Positions 1-7,036 of a stretch of DNA of 9,364 bases are shown here, piece after piece. The notes under the pieces are model-generated. The model did not search any database. It was given only the letters and a program-made list of their open reading frames with translations, and was not told the DNA's origin. Each line of letters begins with the position of its first letter. Within the stretch, counting starts at the first letter, position 1. Both the position numbers and the translations under genes were made by a program. This stretch comes from Bacteroidota bacterium (GTDB lineage: Bacteria; Bacteroidota; Bacteroidia; UBA7662), in assembly GCA_016868485.1 (NCBI GenBank), contig VGGT01000059.1, forward strand, positions 1 through 9,364, given 5' to 3'.

Positions 1-51
1 TACGACGGCAACCACCACTTTGGTTTTTCGGTTCGCTGCGCCCGGGATTGA
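1..51 (+). CDS. C-terminal tail of a FISUMP-like (TIGR02145-type) protein, partial
   Basis: Frame 1 reads YDGNHHFGFSVRCARD and then stops with TGA at 49-51. The rest of the gene lies left of the window. The ending G-F-S-V-R-C-x-[RK]-D is, from memory, the characteristic C-terminus of the Fibrobacter succinogenes major paralogous domain, which is related to the SUMF1/formylglycine-generating-enzyme fold; members are often secreted or surface proteins in Bacteroidota and Fibrobacteres. The call rests on only 16 residues, so the domain is likely but not certain, and nothing can be said about the full protein's role. A strong terminator hairpin 48 bases after the stop supports a gene really ending here on the + strand. 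It converges on the flippase gene. Confidence 0.55.
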   Translation, partial: YDGNHHFGFSVRCARD

Positions 52-98
52 ACCTTGACTTTTGACTTTTTTGGCTTTGTGCGGTGGGTGCGGGTTGG

Positions 99-147
99 GG
101 TTTTCCACGCGCCTCTAAGGCGCGTGGAAAACCGATTCATTTTTTTT
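99..147 (+). terminator. Rho-independent terminator
   Basis: A perfect 15-bp inverted repeat (arms 99-113 and 119-133, GGTTTTCCACGCGCC and its complement) encloses a 5-nt loop, TCTAA. Six bases later comes a run of eight T (140-147). The T-run lies only on the + strand side, so this should end transcripts of the gene whose tail occupies 1-51. The opposite side is G-rich without a matching T-run, so efficient termination of - strand transcripts is not expected. The spacer between stem and T-run is a little longer than ideal. Confidence 0.75.
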
Positions 148-262
148 CGCACATGATGAAGTCATATGTTTGTTATACAAAATAACACAATTCAACAATC
201 AACAATTGATAGCTAAGTGTCGTACGAAACGACGTCGTTCGGGGGCCTGAATGCTTGTTGTA

Positions 263-1801
263 TTAGGCTTGTGAGCGCGACAAGCTTCGCAGTGTGCGCC
301 CAACTTGCACCATGAACGCCCCCCAAATCAGAACGCGCAGCAATTGGGTGCTGGTGGTATCGAGATGGGGCGAAACGAGGTAATATAGCACGGAAAGTGC
401 TGCGGCCGCGGTCATCCACCCCGCAATCTTGTTCCAGGAATAGGTGATGGGGTGTCTTTTTCGGGAGGCGAGTGAACTGGTCACAACCATCGCCAAATAG
501 CACAGGAGCGTAGCCAGGGCCGATCCACCATAGCCCCATACCGGAACAAGCAGAAAATTGCCCAATAGGGTGATGACCGCCCCGAAAAGCGATAAATACA
601 AGCCCCATCGGGTTTGGTCGGCCAATTTATACCAAACCGACTGGTTGTAGTAGATGCCCAACAACAAATTGGCCATCAAAAGCAAGGGAACAACCCAGAG
701 GCCCTCGAAGTAAGCGGGCGACAAAAACCATTTGATTTCGTGGAGAAAGAGGGTAAGGGTAAGGAAAACAACGCTGCCGGTGACCACAAAACCCTGCATC
801 ACCACGTCATAAGAATTGTCGCGGCCCATCTCATGGTTCTTTGTTTGTCGGCCAAGTTTAAAGAAAAACGGCTCAGCCGCCATACGAAAGGTCTGGGTGA
901 ACAAGGTCATAAACATGGATAGTTTATAGACGCCGCCATATACCCCCAGCTGATGCAAGGCTTCGGTGGGTGAAAGGGGCAGGAGGTATTTGAGCATCAC
1001 CCGATCGAGGGTTTCGTTTGCCATTCCCGCGAGTCCGGCCGCCATAAGAGGCCAGGCGTAGGAAGTCATTTTCTGCGACAGACTTCGGGAATAACGGCCC
1101 CATGGCTTGGGGATTTCGCCCAGCATGATGAGCGCCAATATTCCGCTGCTCAGCAGGTTGCTGATGAAAATGTAGCCCACCCCAATGTCGGGCTGGAAGA
1201 CCCACGTGGGGATGGATGTGCCGTTTTTGATTAAGTACGGACAAAGAGCCAGAAAAAAAAGATTGAACCCGATGTTGAGCACGATCGACAACAAACGGAG
1301 TAGGGCGTATTTCAGTGCCTGCTCGCGCAGCCTAAGTCGAGCAAAGGGAATGGCCACGAGTGCATCGAACAGGAGAATCAACGCGAACCAATGCACATAT
1401 TCGGGCTGGTTGGGGTAGTGCATGGCCGCCGAAAGCGGTTTTGCCAACAGCAAAAAGATCGACGACAGCAGGATTGAGTTGAAGGCTACCGTGGCGTAGG
1501 CCGTGCGATAGGCATCAGACGGGGTATGCTGGGATGCGCCCAGTTGGCCATCATCCGAACCGCCTTCCCGCGCAAAACGAAAGTAGGCCGTTTCCATTCC
1601 GAAGGCATACACCACATTCAAAAACGCGATCAAGGCATACCAATCGGTCACCACCCCATATTCTGCAGGCAAAAACAGTCGGGTGTACCAAGGCACCAGC
1701 AGAAAGTTGAGCATACGCCCTACCATGGAACTCAACCCGTAAACCAGGGTTTGGGAGGCCAATACACGAAAACGACTCAATGGGGGATGGTTTGCACTCA
1801 A
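263..1801 (-). CDS. Polysaccharide/oligosaccharide flippase (Wzx/MATE-like)
   Basis: A 512-residue hydrophobic protein with about 14 predicted membrane segments (roughly residues 13-37, 47-68, 104-124, 136-155, 165-190, 206-228, 247-265, 285-305, 335-355, 366-385, 399-420, 425-445, 457-476, 487-501). The N-terminus (LASQTLVYGLSSMVGRMLN, then VPWYTRLFLPAEYGVV and GMETAYFRF) is typical of Bacteroidota lipopolysaccharide/O-antigen flippases of the MviN/MATE superfamily. These are thought to move undecaprenyl-linked glycans across the inner membrane. No glycosyltransferase or polymerase neighbours are present, so the glycan is unknown. No ATG is available: the frame opens after a TGA at 1808-1810 and the first usable start is TTG at 1799-1801. 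A second TTG at 1778-1780 would give MSRFRVLASQT, which fits family N-termini better; the first ATG (codon 26) would cut into membrane segment 1. Family assignment is firm; start and substrate are uncertain. Confidence 0.88.
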   Translation of the reverse strand: MSANHPPLSRFRVLASQTLVYGLSSMVGRMLNFLLVPWYTRLFLPAEYGVVTDWYALIAFLNVVYAFGMETAYFRFAREGGSDDGQLGASQHTPSDAYRTAYATVAFNSILLSSIFLLLAKPLSAAMHYPNQPEYVHWFALILLFDALVAIPFARLRLREQALKYALLRLLSIVLNIGFNLFFLALCPYLIKNGTSIPTWVFQPDIGVGYIFISNLLSSGILALIMLGEIPKPWGRYSRSLSQKMTSYAWPLMAAGLAGMANETLDRVMLKYLLPLSPTEALHQLGVYGGVYKLSMFMTLFTQTFRMAAEPFFFKLGRQTKNHEMGRDNSYDVVMQGFVVTGSVVFLTLTLFLHEIKWFLSPAYFEGLWVVPLLLMANLLLGIYYNQSVWYKLADQTRWGLYLSLFGAVITLLGNFLLVPVWGYGGSALATLLCYLAMVVTSSLASRKRHPITYSWNKIAGWMTAAAALSVLYYLVSPHLDTTSTQLLRVLIWGAFMVQVGRTLRSLSRSQA

Positions 1802-1806
1802 AATTA
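1799..1806 (-). promoter_or_regulatory. Possible -7 promoter element of the flippase gene
   Basis: On the - strand these bases read TAATTTTG, an exact match to the Bacteroidota TAnnTTTG -7 consensus. No -33 TTG at suitable spacing was found. It overlaps the upstream TTG start candidate; if it is used, transcription would start near 1793 and translation would have to begin at the downstream TTG (1778-1780). An eight-base match in AT-rich DNA can easily arise by chance. Confidence 0.25.
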
Positions 1807-1828
1807 GTCAAAAATGGGATGGCCTTCG

Positions 1829-1836
1829 TATTTTTG
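1829..1836 (+). promoter_or_regulatory. Bacteroidota-type -7 promoter element for feoAB
   Basis: TATTTTTG matches TAnnTTTG exactly and sits in the same local context (cgTATTTTTGC) as the box before gcvP. I found no good -33 TTG upstream. If used, transcription would start near 1841-1843, leaving a leader of about 70 nt that contains the three 19-bp repeats before the feoA start. Confidence 0.5.
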
Positions 1837-1860
1837 CAAATTAGACACCTTTTTTGGCTC

Positions 1861-1917
1861 TCCACTTGTTTTTTAGCGTTCCACTTGTTTTTTAGCACTC
1901 CACCTGTTTTTTGCCCG
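1861..1917. repeat. Three tandem 19-bp repeats in the feoA leader
   Basis: Units are 1861-1879, 1880-1898 and 1899-1917. Units 1 and 2 read TCCACTTGTTTTTTAGC plus two variable bases and are otherwise identical. Unit 3 keeps TCCACCTGTTTTTT but ends GCCCG and supplies the TTG (1911) and the first base of the GTG (1917) candidate start codons of feoA. A degenerate fourth copy may lie at 1842-1860 (11 of 19 matches by eye). The repeats lie between the promoter box and the gene, so they could be a multi-site operator, a leader RNA element or a replication-slippage tract. They do not resemble a Fur box. Confidence 0.85.
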
Positions 1918-2189
1918 TGACAACCCGTTTGAGTGAATTAAGACCCGGACAATCAGGGGTGATCCGCAGGCTTGGGGACCATCCCTTATCGGCCAAACTG
2001 ACTGAAATGGGATGCTTACCTGGAGAATGGATTCGCGTCATTCGTGTTGCCCCCCCAGGCGACCCCATGTCGATCGAGATTCTGGGGTATCAGTTGGCAC
2101 TCCGACGCATCGAAGCCGAAGTGATCGAGGTAGATGTTCGACCGGCTTTTCCCCAGCACCTCCATTCACCCATTCAAAACGAAAAATGA
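1911..2189 (+). CDS. feoA: FeoA, ferrous iron transport accessory protein
   Basis: A 92-residue protein with the small SH3-like FeoA fold: LSELRPGQSGVIRRLGD, then the signature LTEMGCLPGEWIRVIRVAPP and GDPMSIEILGYQLALRRIEA, ending in EVIEV. FeoA is a cytoplasmic partner of FeoB needed for Fe(II) uptake. The residues after EVIEVDV form a short nonconserved tail. There is no ATG: start candidates are TTG at 1911 and GTG at 1917, both inside the third 19-bp repeat; an in-frame TAG at 1893-1895 bounds the frame upstream. GTG gives MTTRLSELRPG, closer to usual FeoA N-termini. The stop TGA overlaps the feoB ATG (ATGA, 2186-2189), so translation is probably coupled. The identification is strong; the start is not. 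Confidence 0.9.
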   Translation: MPVTTRLSELRPGQSGVIRRLGDHPLSAKLTEMGCLPGEWIRVIRVAPPGDPMSIEILGYQLALRRIEAEVIEVDVRPAFPQHLHSPIQNEK

Positions 2190-4315
2190 AGGAACCGTTA
2201 AAGGTGTGGCTCGCTGGCAACCCCAACAGCGGCAAATCTTCCCTTTTTAATCGACTCACGGGCCTCCACCAAAAGGTGGGAAACTACCCGGGCGTAACGG
2301 TTGAACAGCACAGTGGACGAATGTCGATGCCCCATGGCGACTCTGCCGAGCTGGTGGACCTGCCCGGAATCTACAGCTTGTTTCCCGAAACGGAAGACGA
2401 GCAGGTGGCCTTCCAACTGCTGATGGAGCAGATTTGGGCTTCTCCAGCAACTTCGGCGGCTACACGGGTGGTGGTGGTGGCCGATGCCAGCAGCCTGCGC
2501 AGAAACTTGTTGCTGATCACCCAACTCTCCGACCTTAACCTACCCTGCATTTTGGTGCTGAACAAGTCGGATCTGGCCGACGCCGCAGGCATACACATCG
2601 ACGTTCCGGCTCTTTCATCGGCCTTGGGGATGCCCGTAGTGGCCACCAATGCCCGAACGGGTGAAGGCATAAATGCTTTGAAGCAGGCCTTGTTGCAAGC
2701 GCCGCCGGCGCATCGTTATCCATGGTTTTCGGATCATCCCGAGGTGCAGCGGCAAATCGCAACACTGGCTCAGGCCGAGGGCCGTCCGGCTGAATACCGC
2801 GATTTTGTGTCGTTGATGTGCCACGAGCGCTTGCCCGACTCCTGCGCAAACTGGGCCCAGCAGTGCCGCGCATTGGCCGAGTCTGCACCCCTCGATCGGG
2901 GAAAAATACGGGCAGCGGAAACGGTGCGGCGCTATGAACGAATCGCCGGGCTCATGAAACACATCAGGCGCGACCCCGGAACGGTCAACCGGAAGGCTAC
3001 CTCTGCCCGCATCGATCGTTGGTTGTTGCACCCGATCGGCGGCTATGCGATCCTGTTTGCCCTGTTGTTTTTCATGTTTCAAGCCATTTTTTCATGGGCC
3101 ACCTTGCCTATGGAGCTCATTGAGTCGCTCTTCGGATATATGGGTGGCCTCACCTCAGATATTTTGCCACAGGGTTGGTTTTCGCGGATGCTGGTTGATG
3201 GGCTTCTGGCCGGTCTCAGCGGGGTGCTGGTGTTCATCCCCCAAATCAGTCTATTGTTTTTCTTTTTGGGTGTGCTCGCAGAAAGCGGATATATGTCGCG
3301 CGTTTCGTTCCTCACCGATCGTTTGATGCAGTCGGTCGGCCTCAACGGTCGCTCGGTCATGCCCCTGATTGGGGGTTTTGCCTGCGCAGTGCCCAGCATC
3401 ATGGCTACCCGGTCCATCAACAACAGAAAAGAACGGCTGCTCACCATATTGGTGCTTCCGTTGATGAGCTGCAGTGCACGTTTACCCGTTTATACGCTGC
3501 TCATCAGCATTTGTGTGCCCGAAAATCAATGGTTGGGGGTGTTTAATGTGCAGGGGCTTGTTTTGATGGGATTGTATATTTTGGGTTTATTCACCGCCAT
3601 CGCCGCTGCCTTGGTGTTGCGCTGGTTTATCAAGACCCGAGAGACCTCATTCTTTATGTTGGAGATGCCCCTCTATCAATGGCCTGTTTGGCGCAATGTG
3701 GGGCATGTGGTGGGCCAGCGATTGCAGGGCTTCGTTATGGAAGCGGGCAAAGTCATCGTTGTTATATCTCTTATACTGTGGGTATTGAGTAATTTTGGCC
3801 CTGGCCACCGGATGGAGTCGCTTCGCAAGGAACTGGACGCCCAGACTGCATTGGGCACAGCATCGGCCGATGATCAGGCACAAAAATCCAGAATTGAGCA
3901 GGAGTTGTTGGCTGCCTCCTGGGCCGGACATGCGGGTAAGTTTCTTGAGCCTGCCATTGAGCCACTCGGATTCGATTGGAAGATTGGGATTGCCTTGGTG
4001 ACTTCTTTCGCGGCACGGGAGGTGTTTGTGGGCACCATGGCCACGATGTATAGTTTAGGTACGGAGGATTTTCAGGTGTCGGAACTGAGAGGACGAATGC
4101 TATCGGAGGTGAACCCGAAAACGGGTAAACCGGTCTACAGCAACGCTACTTGTTTTAGTCTACTGGTGTTCTATGCCTTCGCATTGCAGTGCATGAGCAC
4201 ACTGGCCGTTACCCGGCGCGAAACCAAAACCTGGCTGTGGCCTGCGGTGCAGTTCCTTTATATGGGGGCATTGGCCTATTTGGGCTCATTGTTGGTGTAT
4301 ACTTGGTTATCTTAA
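2186..4315 (+). CDS. feoB: FeoB, GTP-dependent ferrous iron transporter
   Basis: A 709-residue inner-membrane protein importing Fe(II). The N-terminal G domain shows G1 GNPNSGKS (residues 11-18), G2 with Thr38 in YPGVTVE, G3 DLPG (58-61), G4 NKSD (126-129) and a G5-like ATNARTGEG (153-161). A helical linker follows to about 275. The membrane part (about 283-709) carries the Gate motifs GFACAVPSIMATR (397-409) and PLMSCSARLPVYTLL (425-439), with Cys400 and Cys429, and SFAAREVFVGTMATMY (607-622). A hydrophilic segment at about 540-580 and the C-terminal FYAFALQCMSTLAVTRRET (663-680) fit Bacteroidota FeoB. Length is within the family's normal range and the protein appears intact. The frame is open further upstream through feoA, but ATG 2186 is chosen because it precedes the conserved KVWLAGNPNSGKS and overlaps the feoA stop. 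FeoA is separate, not fused as in many Bacteroidota. No FeoC is seen. Confidence 0.97.
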   Translation: MKEPLKVWLAGNPNSGKSSLFNRLTGLHQKVGNYPGVTVEQHSGRMSMPHGDSAELVDLPGIYSLFPETEDEQVAFQLLMEQIWASPATSAATRVVVVADASSLRRNLLLITQLSDLNLPCILVLNKSDLADAAGIHIDVPALSSALGMPVVATNARTGEGINALKQALLQAPPAHRYPWFSDHPEVQRQIATLAQAEGRPAEYRDFVSLMCHERLPDSCANWAQQCRALAESAPLDRGKIRAAETVRRYERIAGLMKHIRRDPGTVNRKATSARIDRWLLHPIGGYAILFALLFFMFQAIFSWATLPMELIESLFGYMGGLTSDILPQGWFSRMLVDGLLAGLSGVLVFIPQISLLFFFLGVLAESGYMSRVSFLTDRLMQSVGLNGRSVMPLIGGFACAVPSIMATRSINNRKERLLTILVLPLMSCSARLPVYTLLISICVPENQWLGVFNVQGLVLMGLYILGLFTAIAAALVLRWFIKTRETSFFMLEMPLYQWPVWRNVGHVVGQRLQGFVMEAGKVIVVISLILWVLSNFGPGHRMESLRKELDAQTALGTASADDQAQKSRIEQELLAASWAGHAGKFLEPAIEPLGFDWKIGIALVTSFAAREVFVGTMATMYSLGTEDFQVSELRGRMLSEVNPKTGKPVYSNATCFSLLVFYAFALQCMSTLAVTRRETKTWLWPAVQFLYMGALAYLGSLLVYTWLS

Positions 4316-4357
4316 TCGCGCCCATTCGTCCACCTGAGTTTTTCATTTCACTTTTCT

Positions 4358-4993
4358 ATGTCGACATCCTGGCAAACCAGACGCGAAAAAATAGTGGAGG
4401 TGTTGTCGGGTTTCTTGCCGGCTGCAGCGTTAGCGTATGTGACCGATTTAATCCTAAAACACCAGGCACGGGTGCGGCTAACACGCGAGCGGTCAAGCAA
4501 ATATGGCGACTATAGGCCTCCTGACGGACGACTGGGACACCGCATCTCGGTGAACCAGACGCTCAACCCTTATGCCATGTTGGTGACCTTATTGCATGAG
4601 TTTGCGCACCTTCGGGTGTGGGAGCAACATAAAAACACCGTGCGGCCGCACGGTCCTGAATGGAAAGAGGCGTTTGCCCGCATTATGGAGCCTGTGCTTC
4701 AAGATGAGGTGTTTCCCAGTAATTTATTGACGGTGTTGAAGCGCTATTTGCGCAATCCGGCAGCGAGCAGCTGCACCGATCCGCATCTTATGGAGGCCTT
4801 ATCGGCGCATAATCCTCCATCAGCATTTGAGGTTATCCTTAGGGAGCTGCCAGTGGGCGCCCGTTTTGCCACGAAGAAAGGAGGAACCTATTCTAAGGTT
4901 GAACTGAGACGAACCCGCTGTCTCTGTGTTTGTCAAGATACGGGCCGTAAATACCTGATTTTGGCCAGTGCACGGGTACGCCCTTTAGATTAA
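4358..4993 (+). CDS. SprT-like zinc metallopeptidase domain protein
   Basis: A 211-residue soluble protein with the SprT-like signature: HEFAH (residues 80-84, zinc ligands His80 and His84, catalytic Glu81) in TLLHEFAHLRVW, then PHGPEWKEAF (97-106), whose His98 is the likely third ligand. The region GHRISVNQTLNPY (60-72) resembles the strand that precedes the active site in this family. The C-terminal part (TRCLCVCQDTGRKYLI, 186-201) corresponds to the C-terminal strand pair of Bacteroidota homologues rather than a clear four-Cys zinc ribbon. Eukaryotic Spartan/SPRTN in this superfamily cleaves DNA-protein crosslinks; the function of bacterial members is poorly defined, so no substrate is claimed. 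It begins 42 bp after feoB on the same strand with no clear terminator between, so read-through transcription is likely. Its stop overlaps the stop of the convergent antiporter gene. Confidence 0.88.
   Translation: MSTSWQTRREKIVEVLSGFLPAAALAYVTDLILKHQARVRLTRERSSKYGDYRPPDGRLGHRISVNQTLNPYAMLVTLLHEFAHLRVWEQHKNTVRPHGPEWKEAFARIMEPVLQDEVFPSNLLTVLKRYLRNPAASSCTDPHLMEALSAHNPPSAFEVILRELPVGARFATKKGGTYSKVELRRTRCLCVCQDTGRKYLILASARVRPLD
4990..4993. other. Overlapping convergent stop codons in TTAA
   Basis: The sprT-like gene stops with TAA at 4991-4993 and the - strand antiporter with TAA read from 4992-4990. The two stops share the palindrome TTAA, so the genes overlap by four bases and have no intergenic room. 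No hairpin terminator is evident in either direction; transcripts must end inside the opposite gene or overlap as antisense. Confidence 0.9.
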
Positions 4994-6981
4994 TGCTCAT
5001 CGACCACTTTTTTACCCCAGCGCAGAATGATCAATGCCATGATGATGGTGCCGGCCATGAAACTAATCCAAGGGGGTAGTCCGAATCCTGTGGGCAGGGT
5101 GCCCACTCCGATCGAAACGCCACCCACAACGAGGGCATAGGGCAACTGGGTGCGTACGTGTTCGATATGGCTGCATCCTGAGGCGAGCGAACTCATGATG
5201 GTGGTATCACTAATGGGCGAACAATGATCACCCAACACGCTTCCGGCCAGAACCGTACTCACGACATTGCATAAAATGGCCACAGCTTCGGCATGGGGTA
5301 TGCCCGCTTGTTCAGTCAGCTGCCAAGAGGCGGGGATGACCAACGGGAATAAGATGGCCATAGTGCCCCAGCTTGTGCCCGTACTAAAGGCAACCAATGA
5401 TGCCAGAACGAAAGTCAGGGCAGGAAGCCAGCCCGGACCCAGGTTGACCGACAACAACTGCTGGGTGAGGAAGTTCGCTGTTTCGAGTTTTACGGTGATT
5501 CCGGCCAATACCCAGGCCAGAATAAGGATGACTACGGCACCCAACATGGTCTTGAATCCCTTGAGGACGCTTTCTACTGCATCGTGAACCGAAAGCCTGC
5601 GGGTCAATAGGCTCAGTGCAACCGCTGTGAGGAGTCCACCGAATGATCCCCACAGCAGCGCAGTATAGGCATTGGCCCCTCCGATTGTGATGGAGAGCTT
5701 TTGAGAGCGTGGAATAGTAGAATCGGCCCATGTTTTGGCCTCATAGCCCGTAGCGGCGAGGCCTAATAAAACCAATAACACCACCACCAAAACCGGAATA
5801 ATGGCCAGCCAAGGAGATGGAGTGAGTCCGGGCGCCATGCTGAAATCTGCATCGCCCGCACCCGCACCGCCCGCATCCGCACCGCCCGCACCCGCACCGC
5901 CCGCACCCGCACCGCCCGCACCCGCATCGCACGCACCCGCATCGCCCAAATGGGTTTCTCCCCCGACCCCATGGGCATCCCCCGAAACCGAATTCCCCAA
6001 ACCAGAGGCCGTAGGGGTGGACCGTTGTGAAGCACCTGCACGAGCACGCCATTCAGCAGCGAACATCGGGCCAAAATCGCGTTTCATCCCAATAATCAAC
6101 AGCATAAAAATCAGGGTAAAAATGGGGTAGAAGGCATAGGAGAGCGAGTAGAGGAATACCTGATATGCGCCAAGACCGACCACTGGGAGCTTCTCTAATC
6201 CCCCTTCAATATAGCTGATTTCGGCGCCGATCCAGGTGCTGATGAAGGCAATAGCGGCCACAGGAGCGGCGGTGGCATCCACTAAATAGCTGAGTTTTTC
6301 GCGCGATACCCTTAAACGATCAGTCACGGGCCGCATCGTATTTCCAACCAAAAGTGTGTTGGCGTAGTCGTCGAAAAAGATCAGCACGCCTAAGAGCCAG
6401 GTCATGAATTGGGCGGATTGTGGGGTTTTGGCACGACGAGCCAGGGCTTCTACCACCCCTTGCATGCCGCCGTTGCGACTAACCAAAGCGACCATCCCGC
6501 CGATGAGCATGGAGAAGACAATGATCGACTGATGGTCTGCATCACTCAGCGCCGGAATCAAATGTTGGGTGGGGAAATCGCCCAGTGCGACCCCAATGGC
6601 CTCTATCGCACCGCGGCTGCTGTAGGCGAGAAGATAACTCCCCGCCAGTACGCCGGCCAAAAGTGAACTGTAAACTTCTCGAAACCAAAGGGCAAATAGG
6701 ATCGCCAATAAGGGGGGCAGTAGGCTCCAAGCGGGGTGAAGCGGCTGCTTGGTTTTTTGCCCATCGACCGCAACATCTACGGAGCCCACGGAAACATTGA
6801 TTAGGGTGAATGGAAGGGCACATGAGCGCCCGGCGGATACCGTATGATCTGCCCACTCGAATGGCTGGGGTTGGCCCAATGCGAAATTCTGTCCGTGCGC
6901 AAAAATGAACATAAATAAGGGCATCAACAGCCACTTGGAGGTCGGCTCAATCCATCGCGTACAAAAAATGAAGGCTTGCAT
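4990..6981 (-). CDS. NhaC-family Na+/H+ antiporter with N-terminal extension
   Basis: About 663 residues from ATG 6981. Family hallmarks of the Na+/H+ antiporter (NhaC-type, PF03553-like) group are FFDDYANTLLVGNTMRP (202-218), REKLSYLVDATAAPVAA (227-243), STGTSWGTMAILFP (533-546) and GDHCSPISDTTIMSS (584-598). The protein would exchange cations for protons across the inner membrane. The N-terminus looks like a signal peptide (WLLMPLFMFIFAHGQ, about residues 17-31), followed by about 50 hydrophilic residues before membrane segment 1 (LLPPLLAILFALWF, 87-100); this may be a short or reduced periplasmic domain. A hydrophilic loop at about 305-385 contains an AGAGG pentapeptide repeat. ATG at 6999 is an alternative start; ATG at 7083 is unlikely because it lies inside the divergent gcvP coding region and past the promoter region. 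The transported ion cannot be read from sequence. Confidence 0.88.
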   Translation of the reverse strand: MQAFIFCTRWIEPTSKWLLMPLFMFIFAHGQNFALGQPQPFEWADHTVSAGRSCALPFTLINVSVGSVDVAVDGQKTKQPLHPAWSLLPPLLAILFALWFREVYSSLLAGVLAGSYLLAYSSRGAIEAIGVALGDFPTQHLIPALSDADHQSIIVFSMLIGGMVALVSRNGGMQGVVEALARRAKTPQSAQFMTWLLGVLIFFDDYANTLLVGNTMRPVTDRLRVSREKLSYLVDATAAPVAAIAFISTWIGAEISYIEGGLEKLPVVGLGAYQVFLYSLSYAFYPIFTLIFMLLIIGMKRDFGPMFAAEWRARAGASQRSTPTASGLGNSVSGDAHGVGGETHLGDAGACDAGAGGAGAGGAGAGGADAGGAGAGDADFSMAPGLTPSPWLAIIPVLVVVLLVLLGLAATGYEAKTWADSTIPRSQKLSITIGGANAYTALLWGSFGGLLTAVALSLLTRRLSVHDAVESVLKGFKTMLGAVVILILAWVLAGITVKLETANFLTQQLLSVNLGPGWLPALTFVLASLVAFSTGTSWGTMAILFPLVIPASWQLTEQAGIPHAEAVAILCNVVSTVLAGSVLGDHCSPISDTTIMSSLASGCSHIEHVRTQLPYALVVGGVSIGVGTLPTGFGLPPWISFMAGTIIMALIILRWGKKVVDEH
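5851..5947. repeat. 15-bp minisatellite within the antiporter gene
   Basis: Six full 15-bp units begin at 5851, 5866, 5881, 5896, 5911 and 5926, with a 7-base partial unit at 5941-5947. The consensus is ACCGCCCGCACCCGC; the units at 5881, 5896 and 5911 are identical. Read on the - strand in the gene's frame, each encodes Ala-Gly-Ala-Gly-Gly or a close variant (Asp replaces Gly or Ala in some). The unit length is a multiple of three, so gain or loss of copies would change loop length without shifting the frame. This also explains the spurious open frames around the repeat on both strands. Confidence 0.95.
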
Positions 6982-7036
6982 GATGTGGGTGGTGTACATA
7001 AAAATAAAGGCCGTACAATGTAGAAAATGAAAGCCG

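Noticed and set aside
55..68. 7-bp tandem repeat TTGACTT twice after the left-edge gene
   Set aside because: Two short copies in T-rich noncoding DNA are easily chance, and nothing links them to a promoter or binding site.
1802..1910. Fur box upstream of feoA
   Set aside because: I looked for a GATAATGATAATCATTATC-like inverted repeat and found none; only the direct 19-bp repeats are present.
2012..2185. Upstream extension of feoB in its own frame through feoA
   Set aside because: The extra 58 residues are low-quality sequence lying over conserved FeoA in another frame; the ATG at 2186 directly precedes the conserved G domain and overlaps the feoA stop.
1861..5947. CRISPR array candidates from the two tandem repeats
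   Set aside because: Both are head-to-tail repeats without unique spacers; one lies in a gene leader and the other inside a coding region.
5741..6130. Open frames on both strands encoding Arg/Cys-rich or Pro/Ala-rich repeat peptides
   Set aside because: They are shadows of the 15-bp repeat, whose unit is a multiple of three and so stays open in several frames. The antiporter frame carries the conserved family motifs.
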